From: Pantoea sp. alder81
Lineage (GTDB): Bacteria > Pseudomonadota > Gammaproteobacteria > Enterobacterales > Enterobacteriaceae
Assembly: GCF_020179835.1 (NCBI RefSeq)
Contig: NZ_JAIUDA010000002.1
Coordinates: 372,001-436,000, forward strand
Length of the DNA: 64,000 bases
Direction of reading: 5' to 3'
The notes beneath the pieces are model-generated. The model ran no database searches and was not told the DNA's origin. It saw only the letters and a program-made list of their open reading frames with translations. Each line of letters opens with the position of its first letter. Within the stretch, counting starts at the first letter, position 1. The position numbers and the translations under genes are program-made. Of this stretch, positions 34,579 through 42,527 are shown one piece after another.

Positions 34579-36627
34579 TTAGTGCGCCTCCACAGGGGTG
34601 ATCAGCAGGTTGCCAAAGGTATCCACGTCCACCTGCATTTTCGGCGGGACGCAGGTGGTGCAGTCGTCCTGTGCGATGATCACTGGGCCGCTCAAATGAT
34701 GTCCGGCACGCAAGCTGGCGCGCAATACCACATCCACCTGATGTGATGCGCCATCGATCCATGCGCTGACGCGTTTCGCAACGTCAACGGCCGCCGTCGC
34801 GGCGGGTAAATGGTTCAGCGTGGGCTTCGGTGTCGGTGAGGCGATAACTAAACGCAGGTTGATAATCTGCACCGGCGCACTGGCATCAAAGTGACCAAAC
34901 AACTGCTGATGCTGGCGATCAAAAGCCTGATGTAACGCAACCCCATTCGCCTGCGCTAACCACTCCGGCTCCAGCGCCACTTCAATCTCAAACGACTGGC
35001 CGCGATAGCGCATATCCGCGCTGTAGTGCAGGCTAAACGGCATCTGAGCGCCGTGTTGTTCACTCAGCCACGCTCGCGCACGCTGGCTCAGCGCCTCCGC
35101 TTCGGTCGCCAGAGTGTCAGCCAGCGCGGCATCAAGATCGCTGTAGAGCGTACGAATAAAATCATTGCGGATATCGGCTACCAGGCCACCCAGCGCCGAC
35201 AGCACGCCCGGCGTAGGTGGCACGATCACCCCTTTCATATTGAGTTCACGCGCAAGGAAACAGCCCATCATCGGGCCCGCGCCGCCAAAGGCGAGGAACC
35301 AGAATTCACGCGGATCCAGCCCAAAGCGCGACAGCAATCCGCTGGTATCACCGTACATACTGGAGATCGCCAGTTCGATAGCGGTTTCCGCCGTCTCTTC
35401 CACCGTGATGCCCAGTTGATCCGCCAGCGGCTGCCAGGCAGCACGCGCGGCAGCAACATCGACTTTCACCGCGTTGTAACCAAGATCGCCGTGGCCGATC
35501 ATCCCGCAGGCTGCAAAGGCATCGGTCGCCGTCGGTTGCGTTCCTCCGCGCTGGAAACACACCGGTCCGGGCAGCGATCCGGCGCTATCTGGGCCCATCT
35601 GCAGCACGCCCTGATTATCGACCCACGCCAGCGAACCGCCGCCCTGGCCTACTGAGGTCACTGCCACTGACGGAATATAGATCGGGAAATCACCGATGAT
35701 TTCACCGTTGCCCTGCGCCACTTGACCATCAACGATCACCGCCACGTCCGCGCTGGTGCCACCAATATCGAGACTCAGGATCTTGTCGAAACCACAGGCG
35801 CTGGCGAGGAAGCTGGCACCGATCACACCCGAAGCCGTGCCGGACAACACCATCTGCACACATTCACTTTTTGCCTGCTCCACGCCCATCACCCCGCCGT
35901 TGGACTTGGTGATACGCGGCGGCGGCTTCACGCCCATGGTGCGCAACGCCCGCTCAAAGGATTCCAGATAGTGAATCACCATCGGCTGCACGTAAGCATT
36001 GATGGTGGCGGTTATGGTGCGCTCATATTCCCGGATGATCGGCCATATGTCGGCGGAGCAGGAGGTGAGGAGTTCAGGCGCCACCTCATCGATAATGGCT
36101 TTGACTGCCGCTTCGTTGTGACGGTTGCGATAGCTGTGCAGCAGCGACACCACGATTCCCTGGCAACCTGACGCACGCGCCTGTTCGATGGCTTCCAGCA
36201 CGCTTTGCCGATCCACTGGCTGCAACACGGTGCCGTGGCGGTCCGTGCGCTCTTTGATGGCGTACACCCGATCGCGGGTAATCAACGGTGCCGGACGTCG
36301 CGAATAGAGATCGTGAATATGGGGAATTTTAAGACGCGCCAGCTCCAGCACATCGCAAAATCCCTCGGTGGCAAACAGCGCCAGCCGCACGCCACGTCGC
36401 TGGATGACCGCGTTGATCCCCACGGTGGTGCCGTGGGTAAAGTAGTCAATATGCTGCGGTTCAATACCGTCACGCTGCTGCAACTGCGACAATCCGGTGA
36501 GGATTTCGCTGCCCGGCTGATCCGGTCGCGACAGCACTTTTAAGGTATGAATCTGATTGGTTTGTTCATCCAGCACGGCGAAATCCGTAAAGGATCCGCC
36601 AATATCAACGCCAACGCGGTAACCCAT
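34579..36627 (-). CDS. Hydantoinase A / 5-oxoprolinase alpha-type subunit (HyuA family)
   Basis: 682 residues, normal for HyuA. The sugar-kinase-like ATP site is at the N-terminus (MGYRVGVDIGGSFTDFAVLD), followed by YFTHGTTVGINAVIQRRGVR, SLDIGGTSADVAVIVDG and LAFGGAGPMMGCFLARELN. It is the ATP-binding partner of HyuB. The substrate (hydantoin, N-methylhydantoin, oxoproline, or a ketone as in acetone carboxylases) is not fixed by sequence. The Lrp and GNAT genes next to it suggest amino-acid-derived compounds. Confidence 0.9.
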   Translation of the reverse strand: MGYRVGVDIGGSFTDFAVLDEQTNQIHTLKVLSRPDQPGSEILTGLSQLQQRDGIEPQHIDYFTHGTTVGINAVIQRRGVRLALFATEGFCDVLELARLKIPHIHDLYSRRPAPLITRDRVYAIKERTDRHGTVLQPVDRQSVLEAIEQARASGCQGIVVSLLHSYRNRHNEAAVKAIIDEVAPELLTSCSADIWPIIREYERTITATINAYVQPMVIHYLESFERALRTMGVKPPPRITKSNGGVMGVEQAKSECVQMVLSGTASGVIGASFLASACGFDKILSLDIGGTSADVAVIVDGQVAQGNGEIIGDFPIYIPSVAVTSVGQGGGSLAWVDNQGVLQMGPDSAGSLPGPVCFQRGGTQPTATDAFAACGMIGHGDLGYNAVKVDVAAARAAWQPLADQLGITVEETAETAIELAISSMYGDTSGLLSRFGLDPREFWFLAFGGAGPMMGCFLARELNMKGVIVPPTPGVLSALGGLVADIRNDFIRTLYSDLDAALADTLATEAEALSQRARAWLSEQHGAQMPFSLHYSADMRYRGQSFEIEVALEPEWLAQANGVALHQAFDRQHQQLFGHFDASAPVQIINLRLVIASPTPKPTLNHLPAATAAVDVAKRVSAWIDGASHQVDVVLRASLRAGHHLSGPVIIAQDDCTTCVPPKMQVDVDTFGNLLITPVEAH

Positions 36628-36645
36628 GGTGTGAAAACTCCGTTA

Positions 36646-37092
36646 TCAGGAGAGAGGAAATTCCATCAGTTTTTGGGGATCCTGCACCACTCGCCAGCCA
36701 AGGCGTTGATACAGCTGATGGGCATCATTAGTGGAGAGCATCCAGCGGTGCACGGTGGCGAGTTCCGGGTGCGCACGCACACAGGTCGCCAGCCAGCTAC
36801 CCAGACCATGACCCCGCCAGTTTTCATCAATCATCACATCACACAGCCAGCCGAAGCGGGTGTAATCCGTCACCAGTCGCGCGAAGCCAATCTGCTGTTG
36901 CTGATGGTAAACACCAAACGGCAACGAACCGGCAAACGCGCGCTCGGTTTTGGCACGGGGCTGTGCGTTGGCCCAGTAAGACTTCTCAGTCAATTGCTGG
37001 TGAATGTAATCCATATCAAGGCGCTGACGTTCGGTAGAAATGGTGAACTCGTCGCGCTGCCATTGATGATCGACAAGGGTTAATGTGGTCAT
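36646..37092 (-). CDS. GNAT-family N-acetyltransferase
   Basis: 148 residues, ATG preceded by AAGGAG. GNAT features are the strand-turn IGFARLVTDYTRFGWLCDVMID, the acetyl-CoA loop WRGHGLGSWLATC and the end segment HQLYQRLGWRVV. The target is unknown; members of this subgroup are often annotated as acetyltransferases of amino acids or small amines. It is the first gene of a likely GNAT-hyuA-hyuB unit, with hyuA 18 bp downstream. Confidence 0.85.
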   Translation of the reverse strand: MTTLTLVDHQWQRDEFTISTERQRLDMDYIHQQLTEKSYWANAQPRAKTERAFAGSLPFGVYHQQQQIGFARLVTDYTRFGWLCDVMIDENWRGHGLGSWLATCVRAHPELATVHRWMLSTNDAHQLYQRLGWRVVQDPQKLMEFPLS

Positions 37093-37415
37093 GGCAACTC
37101 CTTGTAAAGCGATAAATTGAGTGTACGGATATGCAGGAAGCGGGCGCGCGTGAAGCCACGACCTGAACAGTAAAGATAAAGGGAATTTACGGCAGAGAAG
37201 AAATTTTATGCTGTAGGGTCAAGCCACGTGTTTCCGCCCTCTCCCACCCGCGAGCAACCGCGCCAATCGATGCAGCGGGCTACATTCCAATGGCGAGGTT
37301 AGCTGACACGAAAAATAGGATCTGAGGGGTGCGGAGAATCACATTCCAGTATCGTCAGTGCAGGGGCTTAGTGGATCCCTCCTCCCACAGCGGGAGAAGG
37401 TCTCATGAGGGGACA
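37093..37415. other. Intergenic region upstream of GNAT-hyuAB
   Basis: 323 bp without a gene. It contains AAGAAATTTTATGCTG at 37198-37213, a motif found again upstream of gabD, and runs of CCCTCTCCC and GGGAGAAGG-type sequence (about 37237 and 37379-37401) that look like remnants of an intergenic repeat. No sigma-54 site was found. Confidence 0.5.
37198..37213 (-). promoter_or_regulatory. Shared 16-bp upstream motif, candidate Lrp-type operator (copy 1)
   Basis: AAGAAATTTTATGCTG begins 106 bp before the GNAT-hyuAB start codon. The same 16 bases begin 105 bp before the gabD start at 53042. The AAG and CTG arms around an AT-rich core resemble Lrp-family sites, and an Lrp-family gene lies just upstream at 37416. 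Confidence 0.45.
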
Positions 37416-37928
37416 TCAGACACTAAAATCAACTGAGTTATGCTTAGCAATCAGCGATCGCAGGGGGACCGTGCTTTTCATGATCGGGGATTTGATCACG
37501 ATATAACTGAAGTATTTATCGATGCCGATCTGCGCGTCGAGCATCTTCTCAATCACTTCCTGGTAATGCTCAATACTGCGGGTAATAAAGCGCAGCAAAT
37601 AGTCGTAGCCGCCGGTGATCAGGTGACACTCCATCAGCTCATCCACATCGCGCACGGCGTTTTCGAATTTCATAAAGTCTTCGCGGCGATGGCCCGAGAG
37701 CGTCACTTCGGTGAACACCGTGACGGAATCGGTAATTTTGGTCAGATTGATGTGGGCTTCATATCCGGTAATGAACCCAGCCTGCTCCAGGCGTTTCACC
37801 CGTTGTAAACAAGGGCTGGGCGAGAGTCCTACGGCGTCGGCGAGATTGACGTTACTGATACGGCCATCTTTTTGTAATTGCACCAGAATGTTGATGTCGA
37901 TGCGGTCGAGTTTCATTAAGCCGTTCAT
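37416..37928 (-). CDS. Lrp/AsnC-family transcriptional regulator
   Basis: 170 residues from ATG 37928, preceded by GAGGGG; starts further up lack such a site. The N-terminal helix-turn-helix (LDRIDINILVQLQKDGRISNVNLADAVGLSPSPCLQRVKRLEQ) and the C-terminal RAM ligand domain (MECHLITGGYDYLLRFITRSIEHYQ) are complete. These regulators sense amino acids and usually control neighbouring genes. Likely targets are the aminotransferase gene upstream and the GNAT-hyuAB unit downstream, and perhaps gabD through the shared 16-bp motif. Confidence 0.92.
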   Translation of the reverse strand: MNGLMKLDRIDINILVQLQKDGRISNVNLADAVGLSPSPCLQRVKRLEQAGFITGYEAHINLTKITDSVTVFTEVTLSGHRREDFMKFENAVRDVDELMECHLITGGYDYLLRFITRSIEHYQEVIEKMLDAQIGIDKYFSYIVIKSPIMKSTVPLRSLIAKHNSVDFSV

Positions 37929-38069
37929 AGCACCCCTCATTGTTGACCAATCGCGCAGGCTGTTACGATGGTATATCACGCTTTGACGTGGCGGCGCTAG
38001 CGTCAGCGCGCACCACGTTTTATTTTGGTCCAGTGAATAATTCCAGAAATATCAATGAGGAAGCAGGAT

Positions 38070-39386
38070 TTATCCTAAGCGACCGCTCGCCCGTGCCAGA
38101 GCAATATCAAAGATATGTAACGCTTCTTCCAGTTGAGAATCCGTAGTCACCAGTGGCGCGAGGAAGCGCACCACGTTGCGGTGTAAGCCGCACTTAATCA
38201 GCAACAGGCCTTCCTGGCAGGCGCTATCGAGAATCTTTTGCGTCATCGCTGCGTCAGGGCGTTTAGTTTCGAAGTCGATGATCTCCACGGCCTGCATAAA
38301 GCCGACGCCACGTACCTCACCGATGCAGGCGTACTTTTCCGCCAACTGACGTAACCGCGCGTTGAGCTGTTCACCCAGTTGATTACTGCGTGCCAGCAGA
38401 TTGTCATGCTCCAGCAGATCGAGCACCGCCAGTGCCGCAGCACAACCCAGCGCGTTACCGCCGTAAGTGCCACCCAGACCGCCAGGGAGTGGCGCATCCA
38501 TGATGGCTGCTTTGCCTACCACGCCGGAAATCGGCAGACCGCCACCGAGGCTCTTCGCCACCGTCACTAAATCTGGCGTGATGCCCAGCTGTTGGAAAGC
38601 AAACATGGTGCCGGTGCGACCAAAGCCGGTCTGCACTTCGTCGAGAATCAGCACAATGCCGTGTTTTTCGGTGATGCGACGCAGCGCCTGCATAAAGTTC
38701 GCGCCCGCTGGCAGGAAGCCACCGTCGCCCTGAACAGGCTCAATGATGATCGCGGCCACACGCTCCGGCAGGATCTGCACCGCAAACAGCTGCTCCAGCG
38801 CTTGCAGGCAGTCATCATCGCTCACGCCGTGGTAAGCGTTTGGATAGGGTAAACGGTAAACCTCTGACGCGAAGGGTCCGAAGTTCTGTTTGTAAGGCTG
38901 GCTCATACCGGTCAGCGTGCAGCCCAGCAATGTACGGCCATGGAACGCGCCATCAAAGGCGATAATGCCACTGCGATTGGTGTGCGCACGGGCAATCTTC
39001 ACCGCATTCTCTACCGCTTCCGCACCGCTGGTGAAGAACACGCTTTTAAAGGCTTCGCCGTTACCAACCAGCGCATTCAGGCGCTGTGCCAGTTCGATGT
39101 AACCTGGATAGGCGACAACCTGGAAACAGGCGTGTGATACCAGCCCGAGCTGTTTCGTCACCGCATTCACTACCGCCGGGTGATTGTGCCCCACATTGAG
39201 CACGCCAATCCCGCCGACAAAATCGAGATAGCGATTACCCTCGACGTCCCACACTTCACTGCCTTTCGCCCGCTCAATCACCAACGGATGCGCGGTGACC
39301 ACACCACGTGGCACGTTCTTCTCACGTGCATCCAGTAACAGGCCGTTATCGGTATAGGTTTGCTGCTCCGCCATGACATTCTGCAT
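38070..39386 (-). CDS. Class III PLP aminotransferase, 4-aminobutyrate (GabT-like)
   Basis: 438 residues from ATG 39386, preceded by GAGGAT. Class III features: TSGAEAVENAVKIAR, FDGAFHGRTLLG, ILDEVQTGFGRTG and the PLP lysine in VTVAKSLGGGLP. It resembles GabT/PuuE, which move the amino group of 4-aminobutyrate or 5-aminovalerate to 2-oxoglutarate. The semialdehyde product would suit the GabD-like enzyme encoded at 51585. It appears to be a single-gene unit next to the Lrp-family regulator. Confidence 0.9.
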   Translation of the reverse strand: MQNVMAEQQTYTDNGLLLDAREKNVPRGVVTAHPLVIERAKGSEVWDVEGNRYLDFVGGIGVLNVGHNHPAVVNAVTKQLGLVSHACFQVVAYPGYIELAQRLNALVGNGEAFKSVFFTSGAEAVENAVKIARAHTNRSGIIAFDGAFHGRTLLGCTLTGMSQPYKQNFGPFASEVYRLPYPNAYHGVSDDDCLQALEQLFAVQILPERVAAIIIEPVQGDGGFLPAGANFMQALRRITEKHGIVLILDEVQTGFGRTGTMFAFQQLGITPDLVTVAKSLGGGLPISGVVGKAAIMDAPLPGGLGGTYGGNALGCAAALAVLDLLEHDNLLARSNQLGEQLNARLRQLAEKYACIGEVRGVGFMQAVEIIDFETKRPDAAMTQKILDSACQEGLLLIKCGLHRNVVRFLAPLVTTDSQLEEALHIFDIALARASGRLG

Positions 39387-39501
39387 TGTAAAAATCCTCA
39401 TCCACGTAACGTTCGGTTGGCTCAAGTATCGCAACCCGTTGGTTTCTCACGCTGCCGTAATCGGTATGGCAGCAGCATTTCGTTTCAAAATCATCTGCCA
39501 A

Positions 39502-40641
39502 TCAGCAGGGAAATTCTGCACGCAGCGCGTGGCGGGCGATGGCCGTCAAAGTCTGAATACCGTGCGGGATCAGTGCGTCGTTAAAGTCGTAGGAAGAGTG
39601 ATGCAGCGGCTGGCTCGGTGCCGAGCCGACCCACAGATAGGCACCGGGTTTAGCCTGCAGCATAAAGGCAAAATCTTCGGAGGTGAGTGCGGGTTGTCTG
39701 GCTTGTTCAGCAGGGATGCCCGCCTCACGCAGGGCATCCAGCGCCACTTGTGCAGCACCCGCATGATTGACCGTGGCCGGGTAATAACGCAGATAGCTCA
39801 CCTCTGCCTGCAGACCGTGTGCCGCCGTGACATGTTGCGCCATTTCACGCAGGCGGCTTTCAATGATGTCCTGCGCCGCCGGGCTGAATGTACGTACCGT
39901 GCCGGTGATACTGGCTTCCGCTGGAATCATATTGTGTGAGAAGCCGCCCTGCATGCGCGTCACCGTGAGCAAACCCGGCTCGCACGGATCAAGTGCGCGC
40001 GCCACCAGCGTGTTGAGCTGTACCACCAGCTCACTGGTGGCCAGCAAAGTGTCACGCGTCAGGTGCGGCTGTGCCGCATGCCCGCCACCGCCTTTCACCG
40101 TGATATCAAAACGATCCGCCGCCGCCATGATGGCACCCGGCCGCGTCTGCACTTCGCCCAGAGGCAGTTCAGGCCAGTTATGCAGGGCAAATACGGCATC
40201 GCAAGGGAATTGCTGGAACAGACCGTCATCGATCATCGCTTTCGCGCCGGATAAACCCTCTTCCGCTGGCTGGAAGATAAACACCAGCGTGCCGTCAAAA
40301 TCGCCCTGCTGGGCCAACTGGATAGCCGCGCCCAGCAGCATCACCGTGTGACCGTCGTGTCCACAGGCATGGCAGACATTGGCATGCACACTTTTCCACG
40401 CCTGGGTGCCGTTATCCTGCATCGGCAGCGCATCCATGTCCGCACGCAAACCTATCATGCGTGGGCTATTCCCACGTTTGAGTACACCCACCACTCCGGT
40501 TTTCCCCAGGCCGCGATGCACCTCAATACCGTGCTCCTGCAGCACCTGCGCCACAATGCCACTGGTGCGCGCTTCCTGATAGCCCAGCTCGGGATGGGCG
40601 TGCAGATCCCGTCGCAGAGCGACTAATTGATCCAATTGCAT
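39502..40641 (-). CDS. M20-family amidohydrolase (hippurate hydrolase / N-acyl amino acid deacylase type)
   Basis: 379 residues from ATG 40641, 1 bp after the upstream dehydrogenase stop. The M20D metal motifs are present: LRRDLHAHPELGYQE, HACGHDGHTVMLLGAA, FIFQPAEEGLSGAK and the end segment LTSEDFAFMLQAKPGAYLWVG. The enzymes remove an acyl group from an N-acyl amino acid, releasing the amino acid. In this operon it may act on an acylated or peptide-like compound brought in by the ABC transporter. Confidence 0.9.
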   Translation of the reverse strand: MQLDQLVALRRDLHAHPELGYQEARTSGIVAQVLQEHGIEVHRGLGKTGVVGVLKRGNSPRMIGLRADMDALPMQDNGTQAWKSVHANVCHACGHDGHTVMLLGAAIQLAQQGDFDGTLVFIFQPAEEGLSGAKAMIDDGLFQQFPCDAVFALHNWPELPLGEVQTRPGAIMAAADRFDITVKGGGGHAAQPHLTRDTLLATSELVVQLNTLVARALDPCEPGLLTVTRMQGGFSHNMIPAEASITGTVRTFSPAAQDIIESRLREMAQHVTAAHGLQAEVSYLRYYPATVNHAGAAQVALDALREAGIPAEQARQPALTSEDFAFMLQAKPGAYLWVGSAPSQPLHHSSYDFNDALIPHGIQTLTAIARHALRAEFPC

Positions 40642-40642
40642 A

Positions 40643-41569
40643 TCAGTATCCCCGGTTGCGATCGATAAGGCCGACCATCGGTTCGCCGCGTTGATAGCGA
40701 CGCAGGTTATCGAGTAGTGCCGCCACGGCACTGTCAGTTTGCGTCTGGCTGGCAATGTGCGGTGTCAGCCAGATAGCCGGATGCTGCCAAAAAGGGTGTT
40801 CAGGTGGTAAAGGTTCAGGGTCAGTGACATCAATCACCGCTGCGCTGAGTTGCCCGCTGCCCAACGCCGTCAGCAGAGCGGCATCGTTCAACTGCGGACC
40901 GCGTCCGACCTGCACCAACGCGGCGCCGGGTGGAAGCTGTGCAAACAGTTCGGTATTGAGTAAGCCCCGGGTGCTGTCAGTGAGCGGTAGCAGGCACACC
41001 AAAATGTCACTGTGTGCGAGAAACTCACCGAGCTGCTCTGCGCCATGCCAGCAACGCACGCCATCGAGTTCACGAGGTGTGCGGCTCCAGCCTGCGCAGT
41101 CAAACCCCAGCGACGCCAGTTGTTTCAACGATGCCTGACCGAGTTCTCCCAGGCCCATCACACCAACACGACGCTGGTTAGCGGTGCGAATCGGGTGGGT
41201 TTGCCATTGTGCCGACCGTTGCTGCTGGAAATAGCGCGGCATGTCGCGATGTAATCCCAGCACCGCAAAGGTGACGTACTCCACCATGCCCTGCGTCAGA
41301 CCGGGTTCAATCATGCGCACCACCGGCAGGTCTGGCGGCAACTGGCTGAGATCAAACTGATCGGCACCGGCCCCGACTGACAGCAATGCTTTCAGGTTGG
41401 GGAAGGTGTTCATTACCTCTTCGGGCGGCTGCCAGGCCACCAACAGTTCGACCTGCTCGGCGTCACCGACATCCGGCCAGATATGCATCTGCACATCCGG
41501 CGCATGTTCGGCCAGCCAGCGCTGCCAGTGCGCACCGCGCGTGGCTTCAGATTTATAAACGATATGCAT
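40643..41569 (-). CDS. D-isomer-specific 2-hydroxyacid dehydrogenase (GhrA-like)
   Basis: 308 residues. The NAD(P) fold shows GVMGLGELGQASLKQL; the catalytic Arg is in VQVGRGPQLNDAAL, the Glu in DVTDPEPLPPEHPFW and the His in LTPHIASQT. It resembles E. coli GhrA, which reduces glyoxylate and hydroxypyruvate. It lies between the tandem GNAT and the M20 gene in a tightly packed operon, so it may handle a 2-oxo acid from the same pathway. Confidence 0.9.
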   Translation of the reverse strand: MHIVYKSEATRGAHWQRWLAEHAPDVQMHIWPDVGDAEQVELLVAWQPPEEVMNTFPNLKALLSVGAGADQFDLSQLPPDLPVVRMIEPGLTQGMVEYVTFAVLGLHRDMPRYFQQQRSAQWQTHPIRTANQRRVGVMGLGELGQASLKQLASLGFDCAGWSRTPRELDGVRCWHGAEQLGEFLAHSDILVCLLPLTDSTRGLLNTELFAQLPPGAALVQVGRGPQLNDAALLTALGSGQLSAAVIDVTDPEPLPPEHPFWQHPAIWLTPHIASQTQTDSAVAALLDNLRRYQRGEPMVGLIDRNRGY

Positions 41570-42414
41570 CAGGCCATCGCCTGGGTCATCAACCCAAACG
41601 CCTGCATCTCACCGTTTTGCGGTGACCACGGCATTCCCCGATACATGGTGGTCGGCGCATCTACCCTGACCAGCCCTAAACTCTCCAGCCAGTTTGCCAG
41701 TGGCAGCGCGCTGTCGGTGTCGATGCGGATAAACTCACCGCCCAGCCCTTGCATCAGCGCGGCCACCAGCGCCTGCGCGACCTCAATGTTGCGCGCAATC
41801 ACCGGGCCAATCGCCCAGCCGTGACCAAAACGGCGCAGGCTGGCAAAGCCCTGCACCTGCTGCTGCGGGTCTTGCAGTAATACCGTCTGGTGATCGGCAA
41901 CGAGCGTTTGCATCAATTGCGGGCGCCACATGCCGTGCGCCTGATGGTCCAACTCAGTGAGCAATTCGACGTCATTGGCCTCAGCATTACGCAGCGTCAA
42001 GCCCGTCGGGATGTTGACGGCGGGCACCGCTGCCAGCTCACGCGTCTGGTGCTGCTGAATGGTGCCTTTCACCACAAAACCCAGCTTTTCGTACAGCCCC
42101 TGGCCCATTTCGGTAGCATGCAGGCGAATCACGCAATCCGGGAATTTCTCCATCACCGCCAGCATCAGCTGCTTGCCGATGCCGCGTCCCTGGCATTCAG
42201 GATTCACCACCACCAACCCAATGGTTGCCGCGCTGTCGCCCCAGCGCCAGCCAAAGGCACTGCCGACAAATTTACCCTGCTCTTCCGCCACCACACCTTC
42301 ACCCAGCGCCAGCGCCTGCTGCCAGTCTTCGCGGCGGTGCGGCCATTTCAGCTGTTGGGTGATGGCATAGCCATGTTCAATATCATCCTGCGTCATGGCG
42401 CGTAATGTGATCAT
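41569..42414 (-). CDS. Tandem GNAT-domain acetyltransferase
   Basis: 281 residues from ATG 42414, preceded by AAAGGAGCAG. The first GNAT domain (about 1-130) has the acetyl-CoA loop VVNPECQGRGIGKQLM and MGQGLYEKLGF. The second (about 140-280) is a YitH-like C-terminal acetyltransferase domain (TLRNAEANDVELLTELD, ASLRRFGHGWAIGPVIA) with a less clear cofactor loop. The substrate is unknown. It overlaps the next gene by 1 bp and follows the ABC ATPase with a 113-bp gap that holds a palindromic element. Confidence 0.85.
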   Translation of the reverse strand: MITLRAMTQDDIEHGYAITQQLKWPHRREDWQQALALGEGVVAEEQGKFVGSAFGWRWGDSAATIGLVVVNPECQGRGIGKQLMLAVMEKFPDCVIRLHATEMGQGLYEKLGFVVKGTIQQHQTRELAAVPAVNIPTGLTLRNAEANDVELLTELDHQAHGMWRPQLMQTLVADHQTVLLQDPQQQVQGFASLRRFGHGWAIGPVIARNIEVAQALVAALMQGLGGEFIRIDTDSALPLANWLESLGLVRVDAPTTMYRGMPWSPQNGEMQAFGLMTQAMA

Positions 42415-42448
42415 TTGCTGCTCCTTTCTTGTAAAACACACCAGCAAC

Positions 42449-42513
42449 GTAGCGGCGCAATTTATTGTGCGAACGGTTTCGCCATTGAGATGCGCGATGA
42501 ATCGCGCCGCGAC
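42449..42513. repeat. Two-palindrome intergenic element
   Basis: GTAGCG, GCGCAATTTATTGTGC (42455-42470), a 21-nt spacer, GCGCGATGAATCGCGC (42492-42507), CGCGAC. It is another member of the palindrome family at 31593-31652 and 47695-47710, here inside an operon between the ABC ATPase and GNAT genes. Confidence 0.7.
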
Positions 42514-42527
42514 TCATGCCGGGATTT

